Counted from the first letter of the stretch, positions 43,728 through 52,753 are shown. The stretch: 64,000 nt of DNA from Ornithinimicrobium cavernae (GCF_003121625.1 NZ_QDDJ01000007.1:211197-275196); one strand, 5' to 3'. The notes: generated by a model not told the origin, from the letters alone. Translations and numbers: made by a program.

Positions 43728-44731
43728 CCCGGACCCGCCTGCCCACCGGCGCGGTCGTGCTCCTCGGAGTCGCCGCGCTGGCGGTGGCCGCCTGCCTGTC
43801 GCTCGCGATCGGCTCACGGTCGCTCTCACCCGGCGCGGTCCTCGACGGTCTCACCGCCCTGGTGACCGGAGAGGCCAGCGGCAGCTCCGCGGACGGCATC
43901 CTGTCGGCACGCCTGGACCGCACCCTGATCGGTCTCGTCGTGGGGCTGGCCGTCGCGCTCTCGGGGGCGGCGATGCAGGGCCTGACCCGCAACCCGCTCG
44001 CCGACCCCGGCATCCTGGGGGTCAACTCCGGGGCGGCGCTCGCGGTCGTCCTCGGCCTGCAGTTCGCCGGGATCTCCACCGTCGGTGGTTATCTCTGGCT
44101 GGCCCTGCTCGGCGGCCTCGTCACAGCTGTCCTCGTGTATGCCGTGGCGTCCGTGAGCCAGGGCGACCAGTCCCTCACCATGGTGCTCACCGGCGCCGCC
44201 GTGACCGCCGGGGTGACCAGCGTGATCGCCGGCGTGCTGGTGAGCAACCAGGGGGCCCTCCAGAGCTTCCGCTTCTGGCAGGTGGGGTCGGTCGCCGGGC
44301 GCGACGCGGTGATCATCGCCGACGTGCTCCCGCTCCTGGTCGTGAGCCTGCTCATCGTGGGCCTGTCCGGACCGGTGCTGAACGCGGCCGCGCTCGGGGA
44401 GGACCTCGAGCGGGCCCTGGGCCAGCGGGTGCACCTCGCCCGGTTCGTCGTGGCGGTGGGGGCGGTGGGCCTGGCGGCCAGTGCGGTCGCCCTCGCCGGG
44501 CCGATCGCCTTCGTCGGCCTGGTCGTCCCGCACGTGGTGCGCCTGGTCACCGGGCCGGACTATCGCCGGATCCTGCCGGGCAGTGCCCTGGTGGGGCCGG
44601 TGCTGATCCTGCTCACCGACACCCTGGGCCGGGTCGTGACGCCTCCCTCGGAGATCCAGGTCGGGATCATGACGGCCGTCCTGGGGGCGCCGGTCCTGAT
44701 CCTGCTGATCCGCCGGGCGGTGCTGCGGTGA
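43724..44731 (+). CDS. Siderophore ABC transporter permease 1 (FecCD family)
   Basis: 335 residues from GTG 43724, overlapping the previous stop by 4 bases. Nine to ten membrane helices; the FecCD signatures GAAMQGLTRNPLADPGILGVNSGAALAVV and GPIAFVGLVVPHVVRLVTGPDYR (the ATPase-coupling EAA-like loop) are present. Forms a heterodimer with the next permease. Confidence 0.94.
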   Translation: MTRTRLPTGAVVLLGVAALAVAACLSLAIGSRSLSPGAVLDGLTALVTGEASGSSADGILSARLDRTLIGLVVGLAVALSGAAMQGLTRNPLADPGILGVNSGAALAVVLGLQFAGISTVGGYLWLALLGGLVTAVLVYAVASVSQGDQSLTMVLTGAAVTAGVTSVIAGVLVSNQGALQSFRFWQVGSVAGRDAVIIADVLPLLVVSLLIVGLSGPVLNAAALGEDLERALGQRVHLARFVVAVGAVGLAASAVALAGPIAFVGLVVPHVVRLVTGPDYRRILPGSALVGPVLILLTDTLGRVVTPPSEIQVGIMTAVLGAPVLILLIRRAVLR

Positions 44732-45792
44732 CCGTGCAGACGCGTCCCGCCCCGGACCTGAGTGCCGCTCTCGGTGCGATGTCGCTGGCCACCCGGGCGG
44801 TGCGGCGGCGCAGCCTCGTGGTGCTGACCGGCCTCCTGGTGCTGCTCCTGGGCCTGGTCGCCGCGCGCGTGCTGCTGGGCGACTACACCATCACCATCCC
44901 CGACTTCGTGCGCATCGTCACCGGCGCCGACATCCCCGGGGCGTCCTACATCCTGCTGGAGTCCAAGCTCCCTCGGGCCGTCGCCGGCACGCTCGCCGGC
45001 CTGGCCCTGGGCGCCACCGGCGCCACCTTCCAGACCATGGCCCGCAACCCGCTGGCCAGCCCGGACGTCCTCGGGATCACCCTCGGCTGCAGTGCTGCCG
45101 CCGTGAGTGCCGCGGTGCTCCTCGACGCGCCGGGTGGCATGGTCTCGCTCGCCGCGCTGGGTGGTGGGGCGGCCGTCGCGGTGGCGCTCGTCGTGCTCTC
45201 GGGCACCCACCCCGGCGCGGCACCCGGCCGGATGATCCTGGTCGGTATCGCGCTGGCGGCGATGCTCGTCTCGGTCATCCACTGGGTCCTGGTCCGGGCG
45301 GACATCTACCAGGCGCACGAGGCGATGGTCTGGCTGACCGGCAGCCTGAACGGTGTCACCTGGTCGGAGATCCGGCTGCTCACCCTGGTCGTCGTGGTCG
45401 CCCTGCCGCTGCTGCTGTATGTCGGCAGTCACCTGCAGGTCGTCGAGCTCGGTGACGACCTCGCCTCGGGGCTCGGGCGGCACCCGCGGGCCACCCGCAC
45501 CCGCGCGATCGCACTGGTCGTCGTCCTGACCGCGGCCACCACCGCGGTGTGTGGCCCGATCGCCTTCGTGGCCTTCCTGTCGGGCCCGACCGCCCGGCGC
45601 CTGCTGCGAGGACGGCCCTCGCTGCTGACGGCCGGGCTGGTCGGGGCCGTGATCGTGGTCGCGGCCGACTACCTGGCGGCCTACGCCCTGCCCGGCAACA
45701 ACTTCCCCGTCGGCGTCGTCACCGGGCTGGCCGGCGCCCCGTTCCTGCTCTGGCTCCTGGCCACCAGCCGACCCGTGAAGGAGACCGCATGA
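44728..45792 (+). CDS. Siderophore ABC transporter permease 2 (FecCD family)
   Basis: 354 residues from GTG 44728, again overlapping by 4 bases. LPRAVAGTLAGLALGATGATFQTMARNPLASPDVLGITLGC and GPIAFVAFLSGPTARRLLRGR correspond to the FecCD signatures of the partner. A basic 40-residue N-terminus precedes the first helix. Second half of the membrane channel. Confidence 0.94.
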   Translation: MTVQTRPAPDLSAALGAMSLATRAVRRRSLVVLTGLLVLLLGLVAARVLLGDYTITIPDFVRIVTGADIPGASYILLESKLPRAVAGTLAGLALGATGATFQTMARNPLASPDVLGITLGCSAAAVSAAVLLDAPGGMVSLAALGGGAAVAVALVVLSGTHPGAAPGRMILVGIALAAMLVSVIHWVLVRADIYQAHEAMVWLTGSLNGVTWSEIRLLTLVVVVALPLLLYVGSHLQVVELGDDLASGLGRHPRATRTRAIALVVVLTAATTAVCGPIAFVAFLSGPTARRLLRGRPSLLTAGLVGAVIVVAADYLAAYALPGNNFPVGVVTGLAGAPFLLWLLATSRPVKETA

Positions 45793-46634
45793 CCCTGCAA
45801 TCCCGGAACCTCTCGCTCGCCTACGGCAAGCGGGTGGTCGTCGAGGGTCTCGACCTGGACGTGCCCGAGGGCCGGGTGACTGCCATCGTCGGTCCCAACG
45901 GCTGCGGCAAGTCGACCGCACTGCGCGGGCTGGCACGGCTGCTGCGCCCCACGGCAGGACAGGTGCTGCTCGACGGCACCGACATCCACAGCCTGCCGAC
46001 CAGGACGGTGGCCCGGCGCGTGGGCCTGCTGCCCCAGAGCCCGATCGTCCCGGAGGGCATCACCGTCGCCGAGCTGGTGGCCCGCGGGCGTCACCCCCAC
46101 CACGGGCTGCTCCGGCAGTGGACCCGGGACGACGACCGGATCGTGGCCGAGTCCCTTGAGCGCACGCACACGACCGACCTGGCGGGCCGACCGGTCGACC
46201 AGCTGTCCGGCGGGCAGCGCCAGCGCGTCTGGATCGCCATGGCCCTGGCCCAGCGCACGGGGCTGCTGCTGCTCGACGAGCCCACCTCGTTCCTCGACAT
46301 CGCCCACCAGGTGGAGGTTCTGGACCTGGTGCGTGACCTGTCGGTGGAGGACGGCACGACGGTGGTCATGGTGCTGCACGACCTGCCCCTTGCGGCGCGC
46401 TACGCCGACCACCTCATCGCGATGCGTGACGGTGCGATCGTCGCCGAGGGCCGACCCCGCGACGTGGTCACCGCGGACACTGTGTGCGACGTCTTCGGCA
46501 TCACCTGCCGGGTGCGCTGGGAGCATGCCGGTGACGTCAGTGTGATCCCGCTGGGGCGGCACCTGCCGACCCACGGCCAGGAGAGCCCCGAGGAGCCGCC
46601 CCACGCCCGGGTCAGGGTCGCAGGACGACCGTGA
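45789..46634 (+). CDS. Siderophore ABC transporter ATP-binding protein
   Basis: 281 residues from ATG 45789, overlapping by 4. Walker A GPNGCGKST (35-43), Q-loop LLPQSP, signature LSGGQRQR, Walker B LLLLDEPTSFLDI and switch His (VMVLHDL) identify a FepC/FhuC-type ATPase. The last codons lie in a 41-bp tandem duplication shared with the convergent dehydrogenase, so the C-terminus (ARVRVAGRP) is encoded by sequence antisense to that gene's end. Confidence 0.95.
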   Translation: MTLQSRNLSLAYGKRVVVEGLDLDVPEGRVTAIVGPNGCGKSTALRGLARLLRPTAGQVLLDGTDIHSLPTRTVARRVGLLPQSPIVPEGITVAELVARGRHPHHGLLRQWTRDDDRIVAESLERTHTTDLAGRPVDQLSGGQRQRVWIAMALAQRTGLLLLDEPTSFLDIAHQVEVLDLVRDLSVEDGTTVVMVLHDLPLAARYADHLIAMRDGAIVAEGRPRDVVTADTVCDVFGITCRVRWEHAGDVSVIPLGRHLPTHGQESPEEPPHARVRVAGRP

Positions 46635-46676
46635 CGCCGCCCCACGCCCGGGTCAGGGTCGCAGGACGACCTTGAC
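46595..46676. repeat. 41-bp tandem duplication at convergent gene ends
   Basis: Unit 1 (46595-46635) and unit 2 (46636-46676) start GCCGCCCCACGCCCGGGTCA and differ at one base (GACCGTGAC versus GACCTTGAC). Each unit contains a potential stop for both strands: TGA at the unit end for the ATPase and TCA inside for the dehydrogenase. The ATPase uses unit 1 (stop 46632-46634) and the dehydrogenase unit 2 (46653-46655). Confidence 0.95.
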
Positions 46677-47837
46677 GCAGCCGTCGGTCTTGTCCCGGAA
46701 CATCCGGTAGGCCTCCGGCGCCTCCTCCAGCGGCAGGTGGTGAGTGGCCAGGGACTCCAGACCCAGGACGTCGTCCGCGCCTGCCAGCAGCCGGTGCAGC
46801 TCGGGGGTCCAGTGCCGGACGTGGCACTGCCCCATGCGCAGCTGCACCCCCTTGTCGAAGAGCTGCATCATCGGCATCGGGTCGGCCATGCCCCCGTAGA
46901 CACCGGACAGCGAGACGGTCCCACCGCGGCGCACCGCGTCGATGCTGGTGTGCAGCACCTCGAGCCGGTCGATGCCGAAGCTCTCGATGCTCTTGCGGGC
47001 CAGCGCCTTCGGGGCACGGGCGGCCGCCCCGATCACGACTTCGGCCACCGGGTTGCCGTGGGCCTCCATGCCGACGGCGTCCAGCACACCGTCGGGGCCG
47101 CGGCCCTGCGTCAGCTCCCGGAGCGTGTCCGCCACGTCGTCGACGGCCCGCCGGTCCACCACCTCGGCCCCGTGCTCCCCGGCCAGCGCCAGCCGCTCGT
47201 CGACCAGGTCCACGCCGATCACCCGCTCGATCCCGAGGTGATGGGCCACCCGCACCGCCAGCTGCCCGACCGGCCCGAGCCCGATGACGGCGAGCGTCCC
47301 ACCGGCCGGCACCTCGGCATACTGCACGCCCTGCCAGGCGGTCGGGAGGATGTCCGAGAGATAGAGGTAACGCTCGTCCGGGTGGTCCTGCTCGAGCCAG
47401 ACCGGCCCGAAGTCCGCGTGGGGGACCCGGACGTACTCGGCCTGCCCGCCCGGGACCGAGCCGTACAGGGAGCTGTAGCCGAACAGGGCCGCGCCCTTGC
47501 CCTGCTCCCGCACCTGCGTGGTCTCGCAGTGGGCGAACAGGCCTCGGCTGCACATCCAGCACGTGCCGCACGAGATGGTGAACGGCACGACGACGCGGTC
47601 GCCGACCTCGAGTCGGCCCACCTCCGGACCGACCTCCTCGACGATCCCCATGAACTCGTGGCCGAGGACGTCACCGGGCCGCAGGTAGGGGGCGAGCACG
47701 TCGTACAGGTGCAGGTCCGACCCGCAGATCGCGGTCGAGGTGACCCGCACCACCGCATCCGTGGGCTGCTCGATCCTCGGGTCGGGCACGTCCTGCACCG
47801 CGACGTCGCCGAGCCCCTGCCAGGTCAGTGCCCTCAT
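46653..47837 (-). CDS. Zinc-dependent alcohol/formaldehyde dehydrogenase-like protein
   Basis: 394 residues from ATG 47837; an upstream extension overlaps the divergent SDR gene. Catalytic zinc Cys38 (AICGSDLHLYD), His60-Glu61; structural cysteines 90, 93, 96 and 104; NAD fold LAVIGLGPVGQLAVRVAHHLG. The long insertion and GDPM-like MADPMPMMQLFDKGVQLRMGQCHVRHW region resemble glutathione-independent formaldehyde dehydrogenases. Substrate not certain. Confidence 0.93.
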   Translation of the reverse strand: MRALTWQGLGDVAVQDVPDPRIEQPTDAVVRVTSTAICGSDLHLYDVLAPYLRPGDVLGHEFMGIVEEVGPEVGRLEVGDRVVVPFTISCGTCWMCSRGLFAHCETTQVREQGKGAALFGYSSLYGSVPGGQAEYVRVPHADFGPVWLEQDHPDERYLYLSDILPTAWQGVQYAEVPAGGTLAVIGLGPVGQLAVRVAHHLGIERVIGVDLVDERLALAGEHGAEVVDRRAVDDVADTLRELTQGRGPDGVLDAVGMEAHGNPVAEVVIGAAARAPKALARKSIESFGIDRLEVLHTSIDAVRRGGTVSLSGVYGGMADPMPMMQLFDKGVQLRMGQCHVRHWTPELHRLLAGADDVLGLESLATHHLPLEEAPEAYRMFRDKTDGCVKVVLRP

Positions 47838-47902
47838 GCTCCCGACGCTAGGTCCCACCGGATCGGAGTGCGCGGCGAATCCGTGGGACCTACCGTCGAG
47901 GG

Positions 47903-48871
47903 ATGGACGCACCGGTCGCCCTCGTCGCGGGAGGATCCCGCGGCCTGGGGCTGCTCATCGCGCGCGAGCTGCTGGACCGCGGCCACCGGGTCACCGTCTG
48001 TGCCCGGAGCGCCGCCGACCTGGACCGTGCCGTCTCCCTGCTGTCCGCGCACGGGCCGGTCGAGGCCGCCGTCTGCGACGTCCGCGAGCCGGAGCAGATC
48101 TCGGCGCTGGTGAGGCGGGTGGAGGAGCGGCAGGGTCCGATCGATGTGCTGGTGAGCGTGGCGGGTGTCATCCAGGTCGGGCCGGCGTCGTCGATGACCG
48201 ACCAGCACTACCGGGACGCGGTGGACACCATGCTGTGGGGGCCGGTGCGCCTCGCCAACGCCGTCCTCCCCGGTATGCGGGCGCGCGGCCGGGGGCGCAT
48301 CGGCACGGTCACCTCCATCGGGGGCAAGGTGTCGGCGCCGCACCTGCTGCCGTACTCGGTGGCCAAGTTCGGGGCCGTCGGCTTCGCGGAGGGGCTGGCC
48401 GCCGACCTGGCGGGCACCGGCATCACCTCGACCACGATCGTCCCCGGGCTGATGCGCACCGGCTCCCACGAGCGGGCCCACTTCACGGGCAGCCAGCAGG
48501 CGGAGTACGCCTGGTTCGGACCGGCCGCGTCGTTGCCGCTGCTCACCATGTCGGCCGAGCGGGCGGCCCGCAAGATCGTCGACGGGGTGCTGTCCGGCCG
48601 GCCCCACGTCGTGCTCACGCCGATGGCCAAGGTCGGCACCCGCGTGCACGGGCTCGCGCCGTCGAGCACCGTGCGGCTCCTCGGGGTGATGAACCGCCTG
48701 CTGCCCGACCCGGCGGCCGACCGGGACGCGCACCGCGCGAGGACCGGCCGGGACGCCCGCCGGGACCTGTCGCCCCTGGCGTCCCGCACGGTCGCGGTCC
48801 TGACGGCGCTCGGGTCGCGTGCCGCACGCCGGCTCAACCAGCGCGGGGTCAGCCGAGCAACCGGCCGGTGA
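47903..48871 (+). CDS. Short-chain dehydrogenase/reductase
   Basis: 322 residues. NAD(P) motif ALVAGGSRGLGLLIARELL (Gly-rich near 10-17), VSVAGVIQVG (NNAG-type), catalytic Ser and YxxxK in VTSIGGKVSAPHLLPYSVAKFGAVGFAE. A C-terminal extension of about 90 residues (after 230), rich in Arg, is longer than classical SDRs. Its last 23 bases overlap the end of the convergent crcB gene. Substrate unknown. Confidence 0.92.
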   Translation: MDAPVALVAGGSRGLGLLIARELLDRGHRVTVCARSAADLDRAVSLLSAHGPVEAAVCDVREPEQISALVRRVEERQGPIDVLVSVAGVIQVGPASSMTDQHYRDAVDTMLWGPVRLANAVLPGMRARGRGRIGTVTSIGGKVSAPHLLPYSVAKFGAVGFAEGLAADLAGTGITSTTIVPGLMRTGSHERAHFTGSQQAEYAWFGPAASLPLLTMSAERAARKIVDGVLSGRPHVVLTPMAKVGTRVHGLAPSSTVRLLGVMNRLLPDPAADRDAHRARTGRDARRDLSPLASRTVAVLTALGSRAARRLNQRGVSRATGR

Positions 48872-49229
48872 GGACGCCGAGCGCCACCGCCGCGACGCAC
48901 AGCACGAGGGTGCCGCCGGCAGCCACCACGGCCTGGCGCACCGCCCCCTCCCGCGCGAGCCGGACCGCCTCGACGGTGGCCGTGGAGAAGGTCGTGTAAC
49001 CGCCACAGAACCCGGTGGCCCACACGGCATACGTCCCCGACGACCCCGGGCCGACGGTCACCGCCAGGAGACCGATGAGGAACGACCCCGACACGTTGAT
49101 GCACAGGGTGGCCAGCGGGAACCCGCGCGCCCACCACCGGTTCACCAGGTCATCGACCAGGTAGCGGGCGGCGGCGCCGACACCGCCGAGGACCGCGAGC
49201 ACGAGCACCTCTCCGGGGGTGAGCGTCAT
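48849..49229 (-). CDS. crcB: Fluoride exporter subunit CrcB/Fluc (downstream copy)
   Basis: 126 residues from ATG 49229. Four helices with LGGVGAAARYLVDDLV, CINVSGSFLIGLL and GFCGGYTTFSTATVEAVRL, the fluoride-channel signatures. It overlaps the upstream crcB paralogue by 4 bases, so the pair likely forms a heterodimeric channel. Its 3' end overlaps the convergent SDR gene by 23 bases. No fluoride riboswitch is visible upstream. Confidence 0.94.
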   Translation of the reverse strand: MTLTPGEVLVLAVLGGVGAAARYLVDDLVNRWWARGFPLATLCINVSGSFLIGLLAVTVGPGSSGTYAVWATGFCGGYTTFSTATVEAVRLAREGAVRQAVVAAGGTLVLCVAAVALGVLTGRLLG

Positions 49230-49630
49230 GCGCGGGCGCCGTCCCGGCGCGCGCCCAGCGCGACCCCGGTGAGGCACGCCAGGAGCCCCGCGCACACCGT
49301 GCCGATCCCGTAACCGGCCGCGAGCCAGACCTCCGACGCGGCCACCAGGTCGTGCACCTCGAGCGCGAGCGCCGAGTACGTGGTGAACCCTCCGAGCGCG
49401 CCCGTGCCCAGTCCGAGGCGCGCCAGCCGGCGGCGCGGGGTCTCGGCACCCACACGAGCCAGACGCTCCAGGAGCAGCCCGAGCAGGAAGGCGCCGGTCA
49501 CGTTGACCACCAGGGTGGCCCAGGGCAGGAGGGGAGCGCTGCCGATCAGCTGCGTGACGGCATACCGGCCGGTGGTGCCGACCGCACCACCCAGGGCCAC
49601 CGCCAGGACGAGGGCGGGCGTGGGACGCAC
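49226..49630 (-). CDS. crcB: Fluoride exporter subunit CrcB/Fluc (upstream copy)
   Basis: 134 residues from GTG 49630 (weak ribosome site; frame open further upstream). LGGAVGTTGRYAVTQLIG, VNVTGAFLLGLLLERL and GALGGFTTYSALALEVHDLV are CrcB signatures. It is the first of two tandem paralogues, as in other actinobacteria with heterodimeric Fluc. It starts eight bases before the end of the upstream universal stress gene. Confidence 0.9.
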   Translation of the reverse strand: MRPTPALVLAVALGGAVGTTGRYAVTQLIGSAPLLPWATLVVNVTGAFLLGLLLERLARVGAETPRRRLARLGLGTGALGGFTTYSALALEVHDLVAASEVWLAAGYGIGTVCAGLLACLTGVALGARRDGARA

Positions 49631-49637
49631 CGGGCGG

Positions 49638-50156
49638 TCAGTCGTGCGTGCCGGTGCCCGGGATGACGAGCACCGGGCGGTGCTGGGTGTGCACGAGGTG
49701 ACCGGCGATGGAGCCACCGATGACCTCGTTCATCCACCCGCCGAAGCCGGGACGGCGGCCACCGACGGCGATGAGGTCGGCGTCCCACTCCTCGGCCACC
49801 TCGGTCAGCCCCGAGGCGATGTCACCGACCGCGGTCTCCAGCCGCCAGGGCACGTCGGTGCCGCCGAGCACGCCGGCGATGTGCTGGTGGACCCGCTCCC
49901 GCACGGCCTCGCTGGTGCCCGCGGCCTGGTCGGGGTCCAGCGGCGTGATCAGTCGGGTGCCGTCGAGGCTGGCGCCATAGATCACCTGGGTCGAGTCGAC
50001 CCAGGCGCACACCAGCCCGGCGGACATCGTGGTCGCCAGCCTGGCCACCTCGGTCACGATCTCGGGTCGCTGCTCGGCGTCGACGCCGACGACGATGATC
50101 CGTTCCGGACGCTGCGCCGGCCAGTGGGACGGGGCAGCGGGGGTGCTGTCTGTCAC
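49638..50156 (-). CDS. Universal stress protein (UspA family)
   Basis: 172 residues from GTG 50156 with AGGAGGT upstream. One Usp domain: IIVVGVDAEQRPEIVTEVARLA, VGDIASGLTEVAEEWDADLIAVGGRRPGFGGWMNEVIGGSIAGHLVHTQHRPVLVIP. The G-2x-G-9x-G(S) ATP-binding pattern is present in modified form (GGRRPGFGGWMNEVIGGS). Cytoplasmic stress factor; the target is unknown. Confidence 0.92.
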   Translation of the reverse strand: MTDSTPAAPSHWPAQRPERIIVVGVDAEQRPEIVTEVARLATTMSAGLVCAWVDSTQVIYGASLDGTRLITPLDPDQAAGTSEAVRERVHQHIAGVLGGTDVPWRLETAVGDIASGLTEVAEEWDADLIAVGGRRPGFGGWMNEVIGGSIAGHLVHTQHRPVLVIPGTGTHD

Positions 50157-50247
50157 GAGAACCTCCTGGTGTCCCCTCCATCTTGTCGCGATCGCGGCCC
50201 GTCCGCACGTACTGCCGGCCGCGATTCGTCTCCGCTACGGTGGGCCC

Positions 50248-50754
50248 GTGACTCTCCCGCCCACCGAACCCGCTCCTCCCGGTGCCGAGCACGCCGGCTA
50301 TCTCCGGCAGGCCGTGGAGCTCGCGCGACAGGGCGTGGCCACCGGCGACGGCGGGCCCTTCGGTGCCCTGGTGGTGCGCGACGGCGAGGTGATCGGCCGG
50401 GGCTGGAACCGGGTGATCGGGACCAACGACCCGACGGCGCACGCCGAGGTGACGGCGATCCGGGCGGCCTGCGAGCGCCTGGGGACCTTCCAGCTGACCG
50501 GTGCGGTCGTCTATGCCTCCTGCGAGCCCTGCCCGATGTGCCTTGGGGCCGTCTACTGGGCGCGCCCGGCCGCGCTCTACTACGCCGCCACCCGGCACGA
50601 CGCGGCCGCCGCCGGGTTCAGCGACGCCACCATCTATGACGAGATCGGACTGGACCCCGAGGGTCGGTCGCTGCCGTTCCGTCGGCTCGAGGTCCCCGGC
50701 GCGGAGGACGTCTTCCGCGCCTGGCTGGCCAAGGCCGACCGCACCGAGTACTGA
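50248..50754 (+). CDS. guaD: Guanine deaminase (cytidine-deaminase-like fold)
   Basis: 168 residues from GTG 50248. Zinc site: HAEVTAIRAAC (His and catalytic Glu) and SCEPCPMCLGAVYWARP (two Cys). The GGPFGALVV, NDPTAHAEV and FSDATIYDEI features follow Bacillus GuaD rather than TadA. It converts guanine to xanthine. Divergent from the universal stress gene. Alternative: a related nucleoside deaminase. Confidence 0.9.
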   Translation: MTLPPTEPAPPGAEHAGYLRQAVELARQGVATGDGGPFGALVVRDGEVIGRGWNRVIGTNDPTAHAEVTAIRAACERLGTFQLTGAVVYASCEPCPMCLGAVYWARPAALYYAATRHDAAAAGFSDATIYDEIGLDPEGRSLPFRRLEVPGAEDVFRAWLAKADRTEY

Positions 50755-50797
50755 CCGCTCCCAGCCGGTGCGCACCCCTGCGTGATTCACTCACAGC

Positions 50798-51493
50798 GTG
50801 CGTGAGCTCTGGGACGCGGCGACGTCCACCCAACCCGGTCCGTCGCTGACCGGAGCCCTGGTCCTCGCTGCCGTGGCGCTCGCCGTCACGTGGTCACCGA
50901 CCGGCTACCGCCTGGTCCGGCACGGCGTGACGATCGTCCACGAGGCCGGCCACGCCACCGTCGCCGTCCTGACCGGACGGCAGCTACGCGGCATCCGGTT
51001 GCACGCGGACACCTCGGGGGTCACCGTCAGCCGCGGTCGGCCGCGGGGACCGGGGATGGTCGCCACCGTGGCTGCCGGCTACCCGGCCCCGGCCCTCCTC
51101 GGGCTCGCCGGGGCGCTCGTCCTGGAGCGGCAGTATGCCGTGGCGCTCCTCTGGGGGCTGGTGCTGCTGTGCGCCCTCATGCTGGTGCAGATCCGCAACT
51201 TCTACGGACTGTGGGTGCTCGTCATCGCCGGCGCGGCGGTGGGCGGCGCGTCGTGGGTGCTGCCGGGCCAGGTGGCGTCGTGGGTCGCCCACCTGCTGGT
51301 CTGGTCCCTGCTGCTGGCGGCACCCCGCTCGGTGGTGGAGCTGCAGCGGCTGCGGCGCCGGGGTGCGGCGCGGCAGTCGGACGCCGACCAGCTGAGCCGG
51401 CTGACCCGCATACCGGCCGTCCTGTGGATCGGGCTGTTCTGGGCGGTCTGCGCCGCGTGCCTCCTGGTGGGGGCGGTCCGGCTCCTCGGGTGA
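50798..51493 (+). CDS. M50-family membrane metallopeptidase
   Basis: 231 residues from GTG 50798. Zinc motif HEAGH at 48-52 within VTIVHEAGHATVAVLTGRQL, and six or so membrane helices. The pattern of the PF13398 peptidase M50B-like family. Site-2-protease relatives cut membrane regulators, but a target is not apparent. Nine bases separate it from the convergent ilvA. Confidence 0.88.
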   Translation: MRELWDAATSTQPGPSLTGALVLAAVALAVTWSPTGYRLVRHGVTIVHEAGHATVAVLTGRQLRGIRLHADTSGVTVSRGRPRGPGMVATVAAGYPAPALLGLAGALVLERQYAVALLWGLVLLCALMLVQIRNFYGLWVLVIAGAAVGGASWVLPGQVASWVAHLLVWSLLLAAPRSVVELQRLRRRGAARQSDADQLSRLTRIPAVLWIGLFWAVCAACLLVGAVRLLG

Positions 51494-51502
51494 CCCCCCG
51501 GG

Positions 51503-52753
51503 CTACAGGATGAAACGGAAGAGGGGGCTGTCCGGAGGGATCGGCTCGACCTCGATCGGGCTCGCCGCCATCCGGTCCAGCAGCGGCTGCAGGTCCTCGG
51601 GCGAGCCGAGCTCGATGCCGACCAGGGCCGGGCCCGTCTCGCGGTTGTTGCGCTTGGTGTACTCGAACAGCGCGATGTCGTCGTCCGGCCCGAGCACGTC
51701 GTGCAGGAACCCGCGCAGCGCCCCCGGCTCCTGTGGGAAGTCCACCAGGAAGTAGTGCTTGCGGCCCTCGTGGACCAGGGCCCGCTCCACGATCTCCGCG
51801 TAGCGCAGGACGTCGTTGTTGCCGCCGGAGACCACCACGACGACCGTCTGACCCGGCTGTATGCCGAGGCTCGGCAGCGCCGCCGCGGCCAGGGCGCCGG
51901 CGGGCTCGGTGATGATCCCCTCGGTCTGGTACATCGCGAGCATCTCGACGCAGACCCGGCCCTCCGGCACGCTGACCAGCTCGGCGCCGCCGTCCCGCAC
52001 CAGCGGGAAGGTGGCCGCCCCGACCCGACGCACCGCAGCCCCGTCGACGAACGGGTCGATGTGCTCGAGGGTGACCGGTCCACCCGCGGCGAGCGCGGCC
52101 GCCATGCTCGCCGCACCGGCCGGCTCCACCCCGACGACCCGGCTGTCCGGGGACTGGGCCCGCAGCCAGGCCAGGCCACCGGCGAGCAGGCCACCACCGC
52201 CGACGGGGACGACCAGGACGTCCGGGGCGTGCCCCAGGACCCCGACGATCTCCCGCGTGACCGTGCCCTGTCCGGCGATGGTCATCGGGTGGTCGAACGC
52301 GGGGACGAGGGTCGCCCCGGTGCGTGCCGCATCCTCGGCGGCAGCCTCGGCCGCGGCGTCATAGGTCGAGCCGGCGACCACGATCTCCACGAACTCGCCG
52401 CCGATGGCGGCCACCCGGTCACGCTTCTGCCGGGGTGTGGTGCGGGGCAGGAAGATCCGCGCCGGCACCTCCAGGCTCGAGCACGCGAACGCCACCCCCT
52501 GCGCGTGGTTGCCAGCACTCGCGCAGACCACGCCCTGGGCCCGGGTCTGCTCGTCGAGCTGGGAGATGAGGTTGATCGCCCCCCGGTTCTTGTAGGACCG
52601 GACCGGCTGCAGGTCCTCGCGCTTGAGCAGCACCTTGGCGCCGGTCGCCTCCGAGAGGCGGCGGCTCCTCGTGAGGGGCGTGATGCTGACCAGGCCCTTG
52701 AGCCGCTCGGCCGCCTCGTCGACGTCCGCGGCAGTGACGGTCGGTGCGCCCAT
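51503..52753 (-). CDS. ilvA: Threonine ammonia-lyase, biosynthetic type
   Basis: 416 residues from ATG 52753 (CAGG upstream); an upstream start at 52774 exists. PLP lysine in VRSYKNRGA; SAGNHAQGVA and GGGGLLAGG bind PLP phosphate. A short ACT-like C-terminus (HYFLVDFPQEPGALRGFLHDVLGPDDDIALFEY) should give feedback by isoleucine. It makes 2-oxobutanoate from threonine. Full length for actinobacterial IlvA. Confidence 0.94.
   Translation of the reverse strand: MGAPTVTAADVDEAAERLKGLVSITPLTRSRRLSEATGAKVLLKREDLQPVRSYKNRGAINLISQLDEQTRAQGVVCASAGNHAQGVAFACSSLEVPARIFLPRTTPRQKRDRVAAIGGEFVEIVVAGSTYDAAAEAAAEDAARTGATLVPAFDHPMTIAGQGTVTREIVGVLGHAPDVLVVPVGGGGLLAGGLAWLRAQSPDSRVVGVEPAGAASMAAALAAGGPVTLEHIDPFVDGAAVRRVGAATFPLVRDGGAELVSVPEGRVCVEMLAMYQTEGIITEPAGALAAAALPSLGIQPGQTVVVVVSGGNNDVLRYAEIVERALVHEGRKHYFLVDFPQEPGALRGFLHDVLGPDDDIALFEYTKRNNRETGPALVGIELGSPEDLQPLLDRMAASPIEVEPIPPDSPLFRFIL

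Noticed and set aside
49226..50247. Fluoride riboswitch near the crcB pair
   Set aside because: No crcB-motif leader could be seen; the first crcB starts inside the end of the universal stress gene, leaving no room for a leader.
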